This document shows positions 43,748 through 57,400 of a DNA stretch of 64,000 bases, one piece after another. The DNA comes from Reticulascus tulasneorum (taxonomy: Eukaryota > Ascomycota > Sordariomycetes > Glomerellales > Reticulascaceae), in assembly GCA_001557505.1 (NCBI GenBank), contig LSAX01000010.1, forward strand, positions 992,001 to 1,056,000, read 5' to 3'. The position numbers and the translations under genes were made by a program. Within the stretch, counting starts at the first letter, position 1, and each line of letters begins with the position of its first letter. The notes below the pieces were generated by a model that saw only the letters and a list, made by a program, of their open reading frames with translations, was not told where the DNA came from and ran no database searches.

Positions 43748-45973
43748 ATGACGCACAACACACACGACGCCACGACGTCCAACGTCCTTTCGTGGTCTTC
43801 ACATTCTGCAAATATGCCTTCCATAGCGGACGAGGAGGGCGCGGACGTCGACGAACCCCCGGATCCGATCCTGGATTTCTCCACCATGAAGAAGGACCGA
43901 TTTCAGAGAAGCACGCTTCGAAAAGCAGAAGACCGCCAATCCTCTCTGTTGACCAAGGCACTCCAAAGCCAGTCAGACGATGATACCACCGATGCGCGTC
44001 CTAGTACACTCGCTTCGGCCCGCCGGCGCTCCATGACCAGCAATGTCAGCTTGGCCTCCACTGCTGACCTGACAAGCGACACTGGTTTCACAAGCCCTGC
44101 GCGAACCAACACCCCAAGCCCTCCGCTTCCTGAGATGAGGCTCTTGCGGTTGAATGCTGGGCCTCTGAACTTGAAGAAGATGTCACCCGTCAGCTCTACC
44201 GAGAAACCGCAAGAGCCTCCGAAGGAAATGCCACCCAAGAAGCGATGCATTCAATTCGCATGTGCTGCCAAGCCAATCGAGAAGGCCTTTGGATATCTGA
44301 TGCCGCCGAGACCCGCGCCAATGGTCAAGGTTCCATCAGCTGTCGAAGCTCCGCGAAGACCATGCATCAAGTTCGCATGTCCCTCGCCACGACCCGCATC
44401 CACCCAAAACACACCTCCTCGTCGATTTGAAGCGGCTCCGTCTCGTTTAAGCCCCGCGGCTGTTGAGGAGAAACTCTCCCCCGCAACTCCCAGGAAAACC
44501 GTTTCCTCATATTCTCGAACGCCTCGACCAATTACACCTCGCCGATCCCCGAACAACGTCGCAACAGCTCCTACCAAGAAGTACATCACTGCCAACGATA
44601 AGGATTTGCTGAATGAGTCTTCTCGGTTCCACGAGTTTGCTAGCGACGGACCGTGTGAAGATGACTGGATCCGACAAGATGTGTCCGCTCAGAGATGCAA
44701 ACTCACTATCAACGATACGTTGACCAAGGAGAATGCAATTCGGAAGTTGGCTGCCGAGGCCGAGGAGGAGGCTGAGCTGGAAGAGGAGGAAGCAGAAACT
44801 GCAAATGATGATGACGACGATGACAACCTGGACGATGTTGAACAGGAGGACGAGGATGAGGACCAGGATGACGCCGAGGGCACCATCTCAGGTTATAATT
44901 CGCAAGAGGACAACTCTGATGGCTATCACACGGATGAGGAGACAGGCTTTGCCGACTCGGACGATGAGAATGATGAAGACGATGAGATGAGATTCTGGAC
45001 CCCAAGCCACCCCACCGTCCGTCTCTCCGGAGCAGCACCAGCCCTACGACGTCCGTCCATGAACGAACAGCACTCGGACTCTTCGATTGCATCTAGAACC
45101 AGCATCAACGCGTTACGCCATACCAGGACTCAGCGTATCAAGATCCGACCAGGAACTCCAGAGCTTCCTGATAGTACCGACTTCGTCTGCGGCACGCTCG
45201 ACGAAGACCGGCCCATGGAAGATGCGTACATCTCCTGTCTCAATGCTCGCAGGCGACAAAAGCTTCAACTTATCCCTCAGGATATCGACCCGAGCTTCCC
45301 AGCGTCGGACCCTGAGAACGAAGGAGATGAGGAGCTATACAACCCTGTCCATCATGATAGCGACGAGAATGTCTGGCTCCATGGGGAAATGGAAGATCTG
45401 AACCACGAGACGGACAGGAGTCGCCGGAAGAAGAGCGCCCATGCATCACCAAAGCGGTTTCACTCCCCCCCGCCTAAGCGGCATCATTCTCCACCTCCAA
45501 AGGCCCGTGGACGGTCTCCCCCTCCTCGTCGACTCTTCGACAGACAGTCACCTCGACGTCTGAAATCCCCCCTACCTCCTCAGATGCTTAGATCTCCACC
45601 GGGATCTCTACGCAACCCGCAAGGCGCCGTAGCCTTCAAAGAGCTGGCATCCCGACCGGGCTTGACAGTCACAAAGTCGTTGCCACGACCACCTGCACTG
45701 TTCCCACATGTACGACACGGTCGCCGTGGACGGATTCCCGTCCCGGCGGCAACAGACTTTCATGTTCGTGGCGCCATTGATATCGTCAAGGGTCTCGAAC
45801 AGAAACGCGCGAGGCGCAAGGAGAAGTTCTACCAGAAATATTGCAACCGCGCTCGTAAGGGGCAGATCCCCGAGCGCAAGCCACAGCCGGGCATGGGCTG
45901 TGTGCGGATGCGGGAGTTGGGATTAATCATGGCGGGCAAGATTGACCAGGGCAATTATGTCCTCTCTATTTGA
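43748..45973 (+). CDS. Acidic DUF2457-type fungal protein
   Basis: A single exon encodes 741 aa. The frame is open from 43352, but the first ATG is at 43748 (MTHNTHDATT), taken as the start. Two related motifs, KKRCIQFACAAKP (about 165) and RRPCIKFACPSP (about 200), suggest a small internal duplication. At about 335-420 comes a long Glu/Asp run (EEEAELEEEEAE to DDDDDDNLDD to EDEDEDQDD). Behind it lie HTDEETGFADSDDE and MRFWTPSHPTVRL, then a Ser/Pro/Arg/His-rich basic region (SPPPKRHHSPPPK) and an ordered tail (FHVRGAIDIVKGLEQKRARRKEKFYQKYCNRA). This combination is characteristic of the fungal DUF2457 family, whose function is unknown. Basic patches suggest a nuclear place, by inference only. 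Confidence 0.82.
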   Translation: MTHNTHDATTSNVLSWSSHSANMPSIADEEGADVDEPPDPILDFSTMKKDRFQRSTLRKAEDRQSSLLTKALQSQSDDDTTDARPSTLASARRRSMTSNVSLASTADLTSDTGFTSPARTNTPSPPLPEMRLLRLNAGPLNLKKMSPVSSTEKPQEPPKEMPPKKRCIQFACAAKPIEKAFGYLMPPRPAPMVKVPSAVEAPRRPCIKFACPSPRPASTQNTPPRRFEAAPSRLSPAAVEEKLSPATPRKTVSSYSRTPRPITPRRSPNNVATAPTKKYITANDKDLLNESSRFHEFASDGPCEDDWIRQDVSAQRCKLTINDTLTKENAIRKLAAEAEEEAELEEEEAETANDDDDDDNLDDVEQEDEDEDQDDAEGTISGYNSQEDNSDGYHTDEETGFADSDDENDEDDEMRFWTPSHPTVRLSGAAPALRRPSMNEQHSDSSIASRTSINALRHTRTQRIKIRPGTPELPDSTDFVCGTLDEDRPMEDAYISCLNARRRQKLQLIPQDIDPSFPASDPENEGDEELYNPVHHDSDENVWLHGEMEDLNHETDRSRRKKSAHASPKRFHSPPPKRHHSPPPKARGRSPPPRRLFDRQSPRRLKSPLPPQMLRSPPGSLRNPQGAVAFKELASRPGLTVTKSLPRPPALFPHVRHGRRGRIPVPAATDFHVRGAIDIVKGLEQKRARRKEKFYQKYCNRARKGQIPERKPQPGMGCVRMRELGLIMAGKIDQGNYVLSI

Positions 45974-46996
45974 GAAGAGACCTGCATTGGGAAGCATTGA
46001 ATTACGAGGGATATGATATCCGGACAGGCGTTATCATTCGGTGCATAGCATAAGCAGAGGCGACGACCTCCATTCTGTTTTCTCTTTTCTTTTGTTCTCT
46101 TGCATTGTACCTATTCCCCTAAGCGCTGTCCTCGACGTTTGAGGTACTTTTGTATATACTTTAGTTCAACTTGCATATTACACATGTCCCAGATGTGGAC
46201 TGTGTTGGCCAGATAGTAGCATGTGGCACAGGATGTGCCATGACCTGCGGCAAGGAGTTTTTTTTAGCATGAGCATACATAGCATGAGGAGTATACTCAA
46301 CGATATTTACATTTTACCGTATTTGATGATTCAATTCCAAGTTGAAAAACTGCTCCAGAGTGTCAGGGCTGTACTATGTAAGATGTTTTGCTAAGAGTTC
46401 AATGGCAGTCTGGGCTAGAACTGATGAAATCCACATCCAGAAAACGATGGCTAAGGTAGTCTGGCCCTCGCTGTGACTCCAAATGTAAAATGTAAACTGT
46501 GGCCAATGTAGACTTGAACGGAAGCCTATCGGTGGCAAGGGGTGAATGTGTCTTCTACTCTTCTTGGTGTAAAAGCATATTCTTCCTAAAGAAACCGATG
46601 TCTAGGTAGTTGGGCAACGTACACAAACTCGAGCTCAAAGAACTGTATAATCTGAAGCATGCGTTGATCACAACACTAAATTCTAAAACAGCGTCTTCGA
46701 ATCTTTCAGTGTCACGCTAGCTTATTCTAAATATTTCATCACTATCCTACGGAATCGAAGGGGAGTGAGCGAGTGAGTGTACGCCACCAGCCTTTGATAA
46801 GACGTGTAAGTGTGGCCTGATATCTAAGGCGCAAAGCCGCATCACCACATGTTCTTTCTGCCAACTTTTGACAAGCAGTGAGCTAACTCTCCGGCCAGCG
46901 AATCCCCAATCTCTGCGAACCCTCAACAACGACCATTCTACCGCTGCACCTGCACCCTCCCGAACCCGCACGTCCACCGATATAGCGTTGCCCAAC
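45974..46996. other. Intergenic between DUF2457 and SAR1
   Basis: About 1 kb, AT-richer than its surroundings in the first half (3' UTR-like, with TTTTTTT near 46258). No gene or repeat is supported. Confidence 0.5.
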
Positions 46997-47994
<998 letters not shown>

Positions 47995-48925
47995 GCATCC
48001 GCAAGGGGCTGGGACTGTTGGTGGTCATGGAACGGTTGAGTAGATGGTCAATGGCGAATGGCAAGACTGCTTCCCAGAACGATAACGACATGATGCCACA
48101 TCTACGACACCCTGGGGTTCGGTCGGGAATATCACCCGACATCCTGAGGAGCCGGGCATGTTTACGGTGCCGCCAGGACTCTAAACACACACGCTTTGAG
48201 CTTCAGTCGGGATCAACAGGAGTCCAAATGGTCAGTCAAGTCAATAGAGGCAGTTTGTACGCTTGTTAGAATACTTTTTGCAATTCGATATGCTGGAAAC
48301 CTTTCTTACTCTACATCGAGGCGTTATTTTGCATGTTTGCCACCATAGCCTCGCGTGACCCGATGATATGGACATGCGATGGTAGAAAAGTTTGACTCCT
48401 TACTACGTAGTACGTTGTTGGAGAAGTGACAGGGATAGCTTCACCGTGCTAAAGAACAGCGTGTGGTTCCTTGTTACTGGGTGGCAGGCCAAACCTGACC
48501 CGGGTTGCCTGGGCAGACCCCCTCCAAGAATGTTAAGTGGCATCAAGAACATGTCCAGGAAACAGTCGCACTAGGACTATGTTAGGTTAGTTAGCTGAGC
48601 TATCTATCCCTTGCCGCGTTCCAGACGATTCCGTTGACCTTGGAGCCCTCGCCGAAGAATGTCGGCTAGTTCTAAGTTAGTGGTACCACCCAGCAACAGA
48701 AGTGCGTAGCCCGTAAGCAGAGTCAAGCCACATACCCGACGTCATCCCACCCGCCTACGGGCATTTTAACCAGGGTCGCAGCTTCAAACGCCACCCCAAC
48801 CGATCTGCAGGGTGGTCCGCCATACTTCTCACTGCACAACTCCCCCAACTGCGCTGCTTTCCTCATTCCGAACCAACTCGGCAATCGCATCATGCGACTT
48901 TCCCTTAAGAACACGGCCCGAAACC
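47995..48925. other. Intergenic between SAR1 and the patatin lipase gene
   Basis: About 930 bases holding the SAR1 3' UTR and the lipase promoter. No gene is supported. Confidence 0.5.
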
Positions 48926-51300
48926 ATGGCTGACGACAGAGTGTCCTTCCAGTCCTTCGACAAGAACTGGGGCTTCCCACCCGAGGCGTTCGACCCCGCC
49001 AATTTGCCAGACTTCGACACCGAGTTTCTAGGTGCCGAGGACCTCGAAGCATTCGTGCAGGCCCTGCACGCGCCGGATCCCTTGCAGTCCCCCGACGACA
49101 CGACGTCGCTTCGCTCTCCGACTCTGAGAAGCTGGAGCTCGCTCGATGTCACGACGCGGAACTCCCAGGTCATAGAGGATGAACCGCAATCCGTCGCAGC
49201 ATCGGCGGCTGCTGCGGCTGGGGAGGTGACTGCGCCGGGCCCACCAAATGCCACGCCCGGCCAACAAAGCATGTTCATCACAGCGCAGAACGACTGGGCG
49301 CCGGTGAACGAGAAGGTGTACAAGCGCAGGCGGAGGAACCGGGCGAGGGGAGCCGCGAGAGGCGCGGCGCGGGCTCTGCTGGGTACGCGGACCAAGGACG
49401 AGACGCGCGAGGGCTTCTTCTACGACCTGCTCAAATGGCCCATGCTACTGTTTGTTGGCGGCTGGCTTGCCGGGCTGGGCCTGACCTATCTCTACACTCG
49501 GCTATACATTTGGGTGTACGAGCACTTCGTCACTTGGCGAGGGAAGCGGGAGAGTCTACGGAGGAACCTGCGCAAGACATCGAGTTATCGGGATTGGGTC
49601 GTTGCGGCGAAGGAGCTTGATAGCTACCTGGGCAGACAGAGGTGGAAGGAGGAGAACGAATTTGCGTACTACGATTCGAAGACTGTCAAGAGGGTGTGGG
49701 AGCAGATTCGGAAGTGTAGGATCAAGGCGGAGGAAGAAGAGGCTGGAAGTAACAGTGGAGGTAGATCTGACCTGGACAACTTTAGAAACGGTAAAGCTCC
49801 TATCGAGGAGCTCCGGGCTTTGATAGAAGCTTGCGTGAAGAGCAACTTTGTTGGTGTGGAGAATCCGAGGCTGTATAGCCAGACATACTACGGGACGAAG
49901 AACCTGGTACAAAACTTCATTGATGAAGGTGAGTGGTCACCATGGCCTGGGACTGTTGCAGTCAAACTTACGGTATTACAGTGGAAAGAAGCGTCAAGTT
50001 CCTGCTCAACACCAAGCAGCTCGAGGTGGAAGAGAAGAGGGTTCTTTTCAAAAGAATGCACGGAAATTACGGGCGAACAGCCCTATGCTTATCGGGCGGC
50101 GCATCCTTTGCGTACTACCATTTCGGAGTCATCAAAGCGCTCCTAGAAGCCGACATGCTTCCGGACGTCATCACCGGAACGAGCGGCGGCGCCTTGGTTG
50201 CTGCGCTAGTGGCGACGAGGACGAACGATGAGTTGAAGAAGCTCCTCGTGCCGAGTCTCGCTGCGCGAATTACAGCTTGCAGGGAGCCTTTTACGGTCTG
50301 GATCCCACGCTGGTGGAAGACTGGCGCTCGGTTCGACTCGGGAGACTGGGCTCGGCAGTGCAGCTGGTGGACGCGGGGGTCCATGACATTCCGCGAGGCG
50401 TACGAGCGGACGGGCCGCATCCTCAACGTCTCCTGCGTGCCGGCGGATCCGCACTCCCCAACCATCCTGTGCAACTACCTCACCAGTCCCGACTGCGTCA
50501 TATGGTCTGCCGTCATAGCTTCGGCAGCAGTCCCGGGCATCCTCAACCCCGTCGTGCTGATGATGAAGACCCGTGATGGCACGATCATGCCCTACTCGTT
50601 CGGCCACAAGTGGAAGGACGGCAGCCTGCGCACCGATATCCCCATCAAAGCGCTGAACTTGCACTTCAATGTCAACTTCACCATCGTCAGCCAGGTCAAC
50701 CCACATATCAACCTCTTCTTCTTCTCGTCTCGCGGATCCGTTGGGCATCCCGTCACGCACCGTAAGGGGAAGGGCTGGCGTGGAGGCTACATAATGTCCG
50801 CAGTCGAGCAGTACCTCAAGCTCGACATGACCAAGTGGCTGAAATTCATCCGCCACGCCGAGCTGCTCCCCCGCCCGCTGGGACAAGATTGGTCGCAGCT
50901 CTTCCTCCAGCAGTTCAGCGGCACCATCACGATCTGGCCGAAGACCGTCGTCTCCGACTTCTGGCACATCCTATCCGACCCCACCCCACCCCGCTTAGCA
51001 CGCATGATTCACGAGGGCCAGCAGCGCGGTTTCCCCATTCTCAAGTTCGTCTCCAACCGCCTCAGGATCGAACGGCTTATCGAGCAGGGCCGCAGAGAGA
51101 CGCGGCCGTGGGTGCGGCGCGGCAGCATTGAGACGATACTCAGCGAGGACGACCTGCGGAGCCTGCTCCGCACAGGCAGCACGGATGTTGATGACGAGAC
51201 GACTGATCAGGAGGGGGATTCACTGCATGAGAACGAGACTGCTGTTGTTGAAGAGGATGATTATTTCGAGGACGCGCAGGACGACCACAAGACGGACTGA
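48926..51300 (+). CDS. Patatin-domain lipase (Tgl/PLPL type, with DUF3336)
   Basis: Two exons: 48926-49928 and 49982-51300, giving 773 aa. The N-terminal 150 residues are acidic and disordered. A basic stretch (YKRRRRNRARGAAR) precedes a membrane segment at about 170-193 (WPMLLFVGGWLAGLGLTYLY). The DUF3336-like region has DWVVAAKELDSYLG and YYDSKTVKRVW. The patatin core follows: GGASFAYYHFG (oxyanion loop), the nucleophile elbow GTSGG (Ser 402) and the catalytic DGS (Asp 547), forming the Ser-Asp dyad. Yeast relatives Tgl3/4/5 hydrolyse triacylglycerol on lipid droplets; filamentous fungal members are also called patatin-like phospholipases. The C-terminus is acidic. The 53-nt intron joins GAAG|TGGAAAG in phase. 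The ATG at 48926 is preferred because upstream codons in this frame lack ATG. The exact substrate is uncertain. Confidence 0.92.
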
Positions 51301-52647
51301 GGTGGTTTGGATTCTAGAAGGTTCACCCTCGCTTCATATGTGAGCGATGGGAGAAGGAGAACTTGTGGAAACAGGCCTAGCAAGTTTGTTGTGTGTTTTT
51401 CCCAATAGCATAGCTTAGGCGTATTACTACTACTATTCACGTCAATACACCGGTTTTTTTGATCGTTGCATGGATCACTTTTTGTTGGCTTGGGTGAAAG
51501 GGTGAATGGCTGCGTGAATAGTATTCCGGAGTTTCTGAAGAGCTATGAGACTACGAGCTGTGCGCTGACACGTCTTGTTCTCGCTGTTGTGCTTCTCGGG
51601 TCCATCGTCGTCCTCTCGCCCCCCCGACTTTTTTATTGATTCAACTCTCACTTTTGGCATATATGGGCTTGTTCTCTTATTTCTCTTACTCTTATCATTG
51701 CCATCCTCATTGTTATGGTTTATGTGTTTCTAGTCTCTTGGGGAATTCTCGGATTAATAAGAAAATGATGGTGGCGAGGATGAGGACGACGGCGATGGCG
51801 ATGGTGACGATAATGGCAATGGTGGGAAGATGGATGAAGGGGATAATAGGAAGTATTAGGGGAATAAACGACGAGGACAAGGGCGAGAGTGACGGTGTCG
51901 ATAATAGAGGCAGTGAGATAGGTATGGGTTATGTTTGGAAGCATGAGCAGAAGAACACGGCGAGGACGACGAGGACGACGGTGACGATAACAAGATCGGC
52001 GAGGTTGAATAAAGGTAATGAGGGAGGACTGAGAATAACGGAACAGTGAGGGAAAGAACGAGGACAGGGACGAGGATAGAGATGGGGATAAAGAGGAGGA
52101 TGACAGTGACTGCGAAGGGAACCGCTAAGGTTCTGTATGAAGGAGTAGATTCAAAGGACATCCCCTTGCCATCACAACGCCATAAACGCAATACCGTCAA
52201 ATCAAATCAGCTGACCTACCAAGTATTGCCCAATCAAATGAAGTTTAAGTCGTACCTCACCGCTTAGCCCTAACCGCGATGCCGTTTCTCACCTTGGCCA
52301 CACCGAGCCCCTTTTTCGGTGAGGGCCCGGTGAACACCTACTATCGCGGCACTCACATCACGGCATCAAGAGGGTCACCATTGCCACCACACCACATTTG
52401 GAGGGTAAGTTGCTCCCATTCCGAGTCCCGGCTGCAATTATATTGCTTCGTCCGAAGCCTGTTTCTTATGAATAGTGGTTTTCCAGCCGTCTAATCAGCG
52501 GAACGTCTCCCATTTTGTCGTTCAGAGGGCCGCAAGCCCGCCATTCCTGCTGTTTCTACCTCAATTGACCCCATGCCCTCCTTCTGTTTCTTCCCTCGGG
52601 ACTTTTATTGTTTCCCCTCCTGATAATATCGCAGGACTTCGATCACA
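51301..52647. other. Intergenic region with a purine-rich tract
   Basis: About 1.35 kb. The first part is a 3' UTR-like stretch. From about 51766 to 52130 the plus strand is strongly purine-biased. From about 52280 comes pyrimidine-rich promoter-like DNA for the next gene. Open frames on both strands across the purine tract are attributed to the bias. Confidence 0.5.
51766..52130 (+). repeat. Purine-rich GA/GGA low-complexity tract
   Basis: The plus strand is dominated by GAGGA, GACGA, GATGG and similar units (for example GGACGACGGCGATGGCGATGG). No exact period was seen. Confidence 0.75.
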
Positions 52648-54009
52648 ATGGACGGAGCCAGTCAGCAGCGTAAGTATCCTTCGTCTTCGTCGAGATATTT
52701 AGCACACATTTTTATCTTCAGAATCCCAACAGCTAATGCTGAAGCAGCAACGAACGCTGGCGCTCCTGAGGAGGAGGCTTCGTCTTCGAACGCCGAGGCG
52801 TCTGGTACTCCAACTACTTCCATCGCCCGCGTCCAAGCCGCCCCTTCGACTTCGCTCGCATTTCGACCTCGCGTGATCAGAATCTCGAGACCCAATCCGT
52901 TGAGAAGCCACCCGGTCTCCTTCAGCACCATCAATATATCCGTCCCGAGTGCCGGCCAACCCGAGCCTCGGGTGAACAGCTCCCAGAACAGCATCCGCCT
53001 GCCAAGCGTCGTTCTCACCACTTCCGCAGGGCATAGCTTTGAGCTGTTTCGCGGTAGAGGATATGACTGCGCAGGTCCTGCTGCTGCTCGTGGCCATGGT
53101 CGAATGAACAACCGTGCCGAGCTTCCCTCCCAACGCCGCACATTGTCGACAAACCGAGCAAACTTCGCCGCAAACGTGGATGCAGCTGTGGCTGGTCCAA
53201 GTAATAGTAGCCGCAGGACATGCGGTTCGTAACCTCTCTTCTTGTTCCGTTCCAAGTTTTTCTGATGGGACTCATGTACTCACAACTTGCAGGTCAAGCC
53301 AGCCAAGGCCATAACAGCTCTCCCTCCTCCAGCTCCCACGCTCTTCCAACCAACGGAGCGGCAATCGAAGGCGTGAACAAGAAGAACAGGCCTCCACCAG
53401 GAGCACTCTACCGTAAGTTGCCGTGCTACTATTGAGTTATCGGAGAGCTAACACTCCGAAGTTGTTCCTCCACGACCAGCGATTCGCCACTGCCGTGCTG
53501 CTCACCGAAACGGTACTGAGGCTCAAACATCTGTGTCAGATGACGGTTTGCTGGATCTACCACCCAGCAATATGCTTGATGACCCGTTCCGAGAGCCATC
53601 AAGAGCTAACCCCTTTCCCACGGGTCCGGAGCGCCTCCCGGCCATGCCCCGACCTTTGCGCGTGTCTACTTTATCAATCTCATCCGCGCTGTCCGACGAA
53701 TACCTAACCGCAGAAGAGTCTGCTGCGCTCTCTCATGAAGAGTTCAGTACAATTGATTACGAGGCCAGCGACCCAATGGACGAACTGACCCAGTCGTCAT
53801 CGTCATCTTCGTCTTCCGGCTCGTCGGCATCGTCCGTCTCGATCGGCGAAGCCGTGATGACCTGGTTCGGTCCGCAGCCGACCTATGTTAATCAGGTATT
53901 CTGGCCCAAACTCCGAGAAGGGACAATGTTCGTTCCCGGGAGACGACTGAGAGGTTGCCGTTATTGGACCGAGCCGGGACCATCGCCTCTTAGAAACGCG
54001 GAGGGCTAG
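52648..54009 (+). CDS. Unrecognised Ser-rich protein
   Basis: Four exons: 52648-52669, 52733-53224, 53293-53412, 53480-54009, giving about 387 aa. Exon 1 codes seven residues (MDGASQQ). The protein is mostly disordered: Ala/Ser/Pro-rich first, with RPRVIRISRPNP and a weak strand (TINISVPS), then Ser-rich (SSPSSSSHA), KKNRPPPGA and DDGLLDLPPSNMLDDPF. Next come acidic ESAALSHEEFS, a serine tract (SSSSSSSSGSSASS) and an ordered tail with EAVMTWFGPQPTYVNQVFWP. No signal peptide, membrane helix or catalytic motif is seen. The last intron has two in-phase acceptors, at 53461 and 53479, which differ by six codons. The frame is kept across all exons, which supports a real gene; function is unknown. 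Confidence 0.68.
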
Positions 54010-54443
54010 GTTTAAATGAGACTGGGGTTGGAATTGCGCCAGAGGTCCGTTGTCGAAATATACTAAGCTGATGCCGCTTGAGCGTCAAAAAAAGAACCAA
54101 ATTGCTTGATAATACTACCGCTTGTTGATTCTGTTTAACCAGCCTAGTCAATTGTATGGTTGCACAGTCATCCGAAGGACATCACTACTGACCCACCATG
54201 CGGTGCACAAGCAATCCACGGGGGAGCAAACGTTCCACCGGTACGACGAGTAGATACATTACTCAGTGCGATGGAAGTGGGAGCAAATAGGGTAAACGTC
54301 TTGGGATTTGATCTCTAATGCCTCCGTTCCAACTCCCAGGCAATGCACATATTCAACCACAAACATGCCAATTGAAGACTAGCCGAGGCTTGATGATCCC
54401 TGGCCCTACTTCAGCAACCTCACATGCCACGATTCTGCTTCGG
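54010..54443. other. Convergent intergenic region
   Basis: About 430 bases between the 3' ends of the Ser-rich gene and LOS1. Nothing recognised. Confidence 0.5.
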
Positions 54444-57400
54444 TCATCTCCGGCTCTTCATGAGCCCTTGAAGATACCCAGCAAATCCTTTTTTGTCTCT
54501 GGACGTTGTCAGGGACCTCAAAAACTCGGCTCCATCTATACCCAGCTGGGGAAACAAAGAAGATTGGAGGTTCTGAATAAACATATCTCCGGTTTTGGTG
54601 TAGATCATCTGCTCCAGGTTCGCAATCTCCGTAAGAACATTTCTACTTTGCGCGTCCGAGACAGGCCTAAAGTGTTGGTCTTGGATGACTTCCCAGCAGA
54701 TGGGATGGAAACGATCGAGCATAAAACGATCGAAACCAGGTATGACGGGGGTTGGAGAGCCGGTTGGGGCACTGGGATTGGCGGAAATGGTGGCGACATC
54801 CGGGCCGCCCCAAACATTGGCCATCCGTGTCAGAACGCTGAAGGCAAGTCTGCTCGGCCCAAGGTTGCCCTCTAGTGTTCGTCCCAGTGTGATGATTGAT
54901 GAAATCATGGAGTCGAAGAAGGCCTGGTTTGATTCGCTGATAAATACGGCATCGAGGTCGTTGTTGAGAATGACCTGGAGGAAGGAGAGATACTCCCGTC
55001 GCAACTCCGCCAGTTGGATCTCGTCGTCGGTGCCGTTGATAGGCTCCGAGAGGCCGCCAAAGATTCGTTGCAACAGTGGGGTGAGCAACATGTTGAGCAC
55101 GTTGAAGATCTCCGTCTTGAAACCATAGACAATCTGATCCAGCAGCCGCAAAAACATGGCCATTTCGTCCTTCGATGAGCTTTGAGATAAAAAGCCTTCG
55201 ATCCACTGTGGAAGCTGGGGTAGAACTGCAGATCCCAAGACTCCAAGCAGCCTTGAGAATGCTGATCGACAAGCTGTGCGTATTTCGGCCGAGCTGTTTA
55301 GTTCACTAAGAGCTATCAGGATCGCCTCAGCTGCTCGAGAAAATTCGTCCGAGACCAGCTTATTTGGGGGTGGGCGCTGCTGTGACGACGACGAGCCAGG
55401 TGACCAGTCGGAAAACCCATGAGCCAGGGTACCGAGAGCCATGATGATGTGATGAATCTGTAGAATCGCCTGCGTATCTCCAGACTTCGCCTTTTGAAGG
55501 TGGAGCTCCATATCCGCAAACAATGGATTCATCACTAATCGGGCGTACAGTGCTTGCTTTTCTGGCGGAGTAGCATGGGTAGAGGAGATGCAGCCAACAG
55601 CTTCGAATAGGTAGAGTTGACTCGTGAACAGGGCATCAGCGGAATGATCCGACTCATCCGAGGACATGTCGTCGTCGGCTTCGTCCTCGGGAACCTCAGC
55701 CTTGATAGGAAGCAGGTCGCCGATGGATTGAATCACAGTCTCCGCTACGCCGCCAATCTGCCCTCTTAGGAACTTGACAAACCTGTGGAAGAGGTACCAC
55801 GACCGAGTCTTGATACGAACATGGTCGTGGTGCACTAGACGCACAAAATTTTCCAGCACCTGGGGGATATATTCATGGTTAGAGTCGAAGACTTGCCAGT
55901 ATCGAACGCAAATCTCCATGTACTGAAGCAGAATGGCAGGGTGCGAGATATTGGCGATTCCTAGGTATCGTTACTACGTGATCAATGCACTCAAAAATCG
56001 AATACCATACCTGATTCGACCATCTTTTTCATCATGATCGTTAACCGTTCAGTCGCCTCGGTTGACGGTTGGTTCTTGGTCCCCAGGCCTTGATTCGGGA
56101 GAGCAAGCTCGCCGAAGAGGTACATTTCATGAAGAGCCAGGTCGAGATCTCTCCAATCCATCTGGGACCCTTGCTGATCTAGGTTCTGGAACGTCGTGGC
56201 CACTAGATTGCTCAGAACCTCGATATATAGATGCTGATCGACTGCCGCAACGGTCTTTTGAAGAACCTGCAACCTCTTTCGCAATTCTTGAAACTCGGCC
56301 TCGTCAGTCTGTTCATCTTCGTCCCCCCAAGTGGAGGTTTCGTCATATCGCATTTTCCTGATAATGGCATTGAGAATAGGTTGTAGCATCTCGGCGTATG
56401 CCGGCGGAAGATTGCCGACCCTTCGCAACAGCGTGAGGAGGTCCGTAAGAGCAGGGATAACGGTCGAGCAAATCTCATCGTACTCGTCTGAAAAGAATCG
56501 CAAGAGGAAGGGGAGAAAATCATGCAAATGCTGTTCCGCCATCACTCGAGTGTCATTTCCAACCTGAGGATCTTCTAGGACCTTGACAATGTCGGTCATG
56601 ACGGTATTGACGAGTTTGGCGACTGCCTCGGCGAGGTCAGTATCATACTGTGGAGTGGATTTGAGATCGCTCAAGGGCGGGCTCGCAATCAGCTGCGACA
56701 CGATTTCGCGCAGGTTAAGGAACGAAAGTAGCTCCGTCTTCTCTGGGCCCTTCATCTTTTTCCCCACGATCTCCGTAAGGGTATCAATTGCGGCATCCCT
56801 GACTTTGTCCTCCCCTCCGGATGGATTTGTCCTTCCGACGACTGGCAACAGCAGATTTAGCATGTCCTGGTTGACAACCAAGGAGATGTCCATCCAACTG
56901 ATCCATTTCCCGATCACCTTGACAATCATTTCCACAATGACGTCGTTCTGGCTACTATACTGAGCCAATAGGTCTCTCCAGGATTGGGCTATCTTCTGCA
57001 TATCTCGGCTCCTCAGTTGGTCCTTCAGTTCTGTATTCCGCTTAGTATCGTTGCTTTGTCGTGTCAAAAGCATATCGGCAATCTCGTCATGAACAGATCC
57101 TAGGATTCGGAGGTAAAGAACGACACCGGAAGGGTTGCCTTGTTGGGGGTTGTTGGGCATGTGTGTCATTTCCAGGAAGTCATCGACAAACGACTCCCAC
57201 CCATCCATATATAGAAACACGAATAGATAGGTAAGAGTCTGCGTAAGTTTGTTCTGCAGGTGAGGTGGGTCGATTTGATCTTGGAGGTTCTGCCCGTACA
57301 CCTGTCTGACATAGACAAGCAGCGTTTCTTTGAGAAAGGCCAGGCTAGGGCCGTCGAGCCCTTGAGTGTGGACCGCATAGTTGACAACCTCCAAGCACAC

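Noticed and set aside
50206..50967. 253-codon open frame antisense to the patatin lipase gene
   Set aside because: Shadow of a GC-rich coding exon whose plus strand has the full catalytic motifs.
51856..52200. Hydrophobic minus-strand frame that looks like a membrane protein
   Set aside because: The hydrophobic run comes from reading the complement of the purine-rich tract. No ATG context, splice sites or family support.
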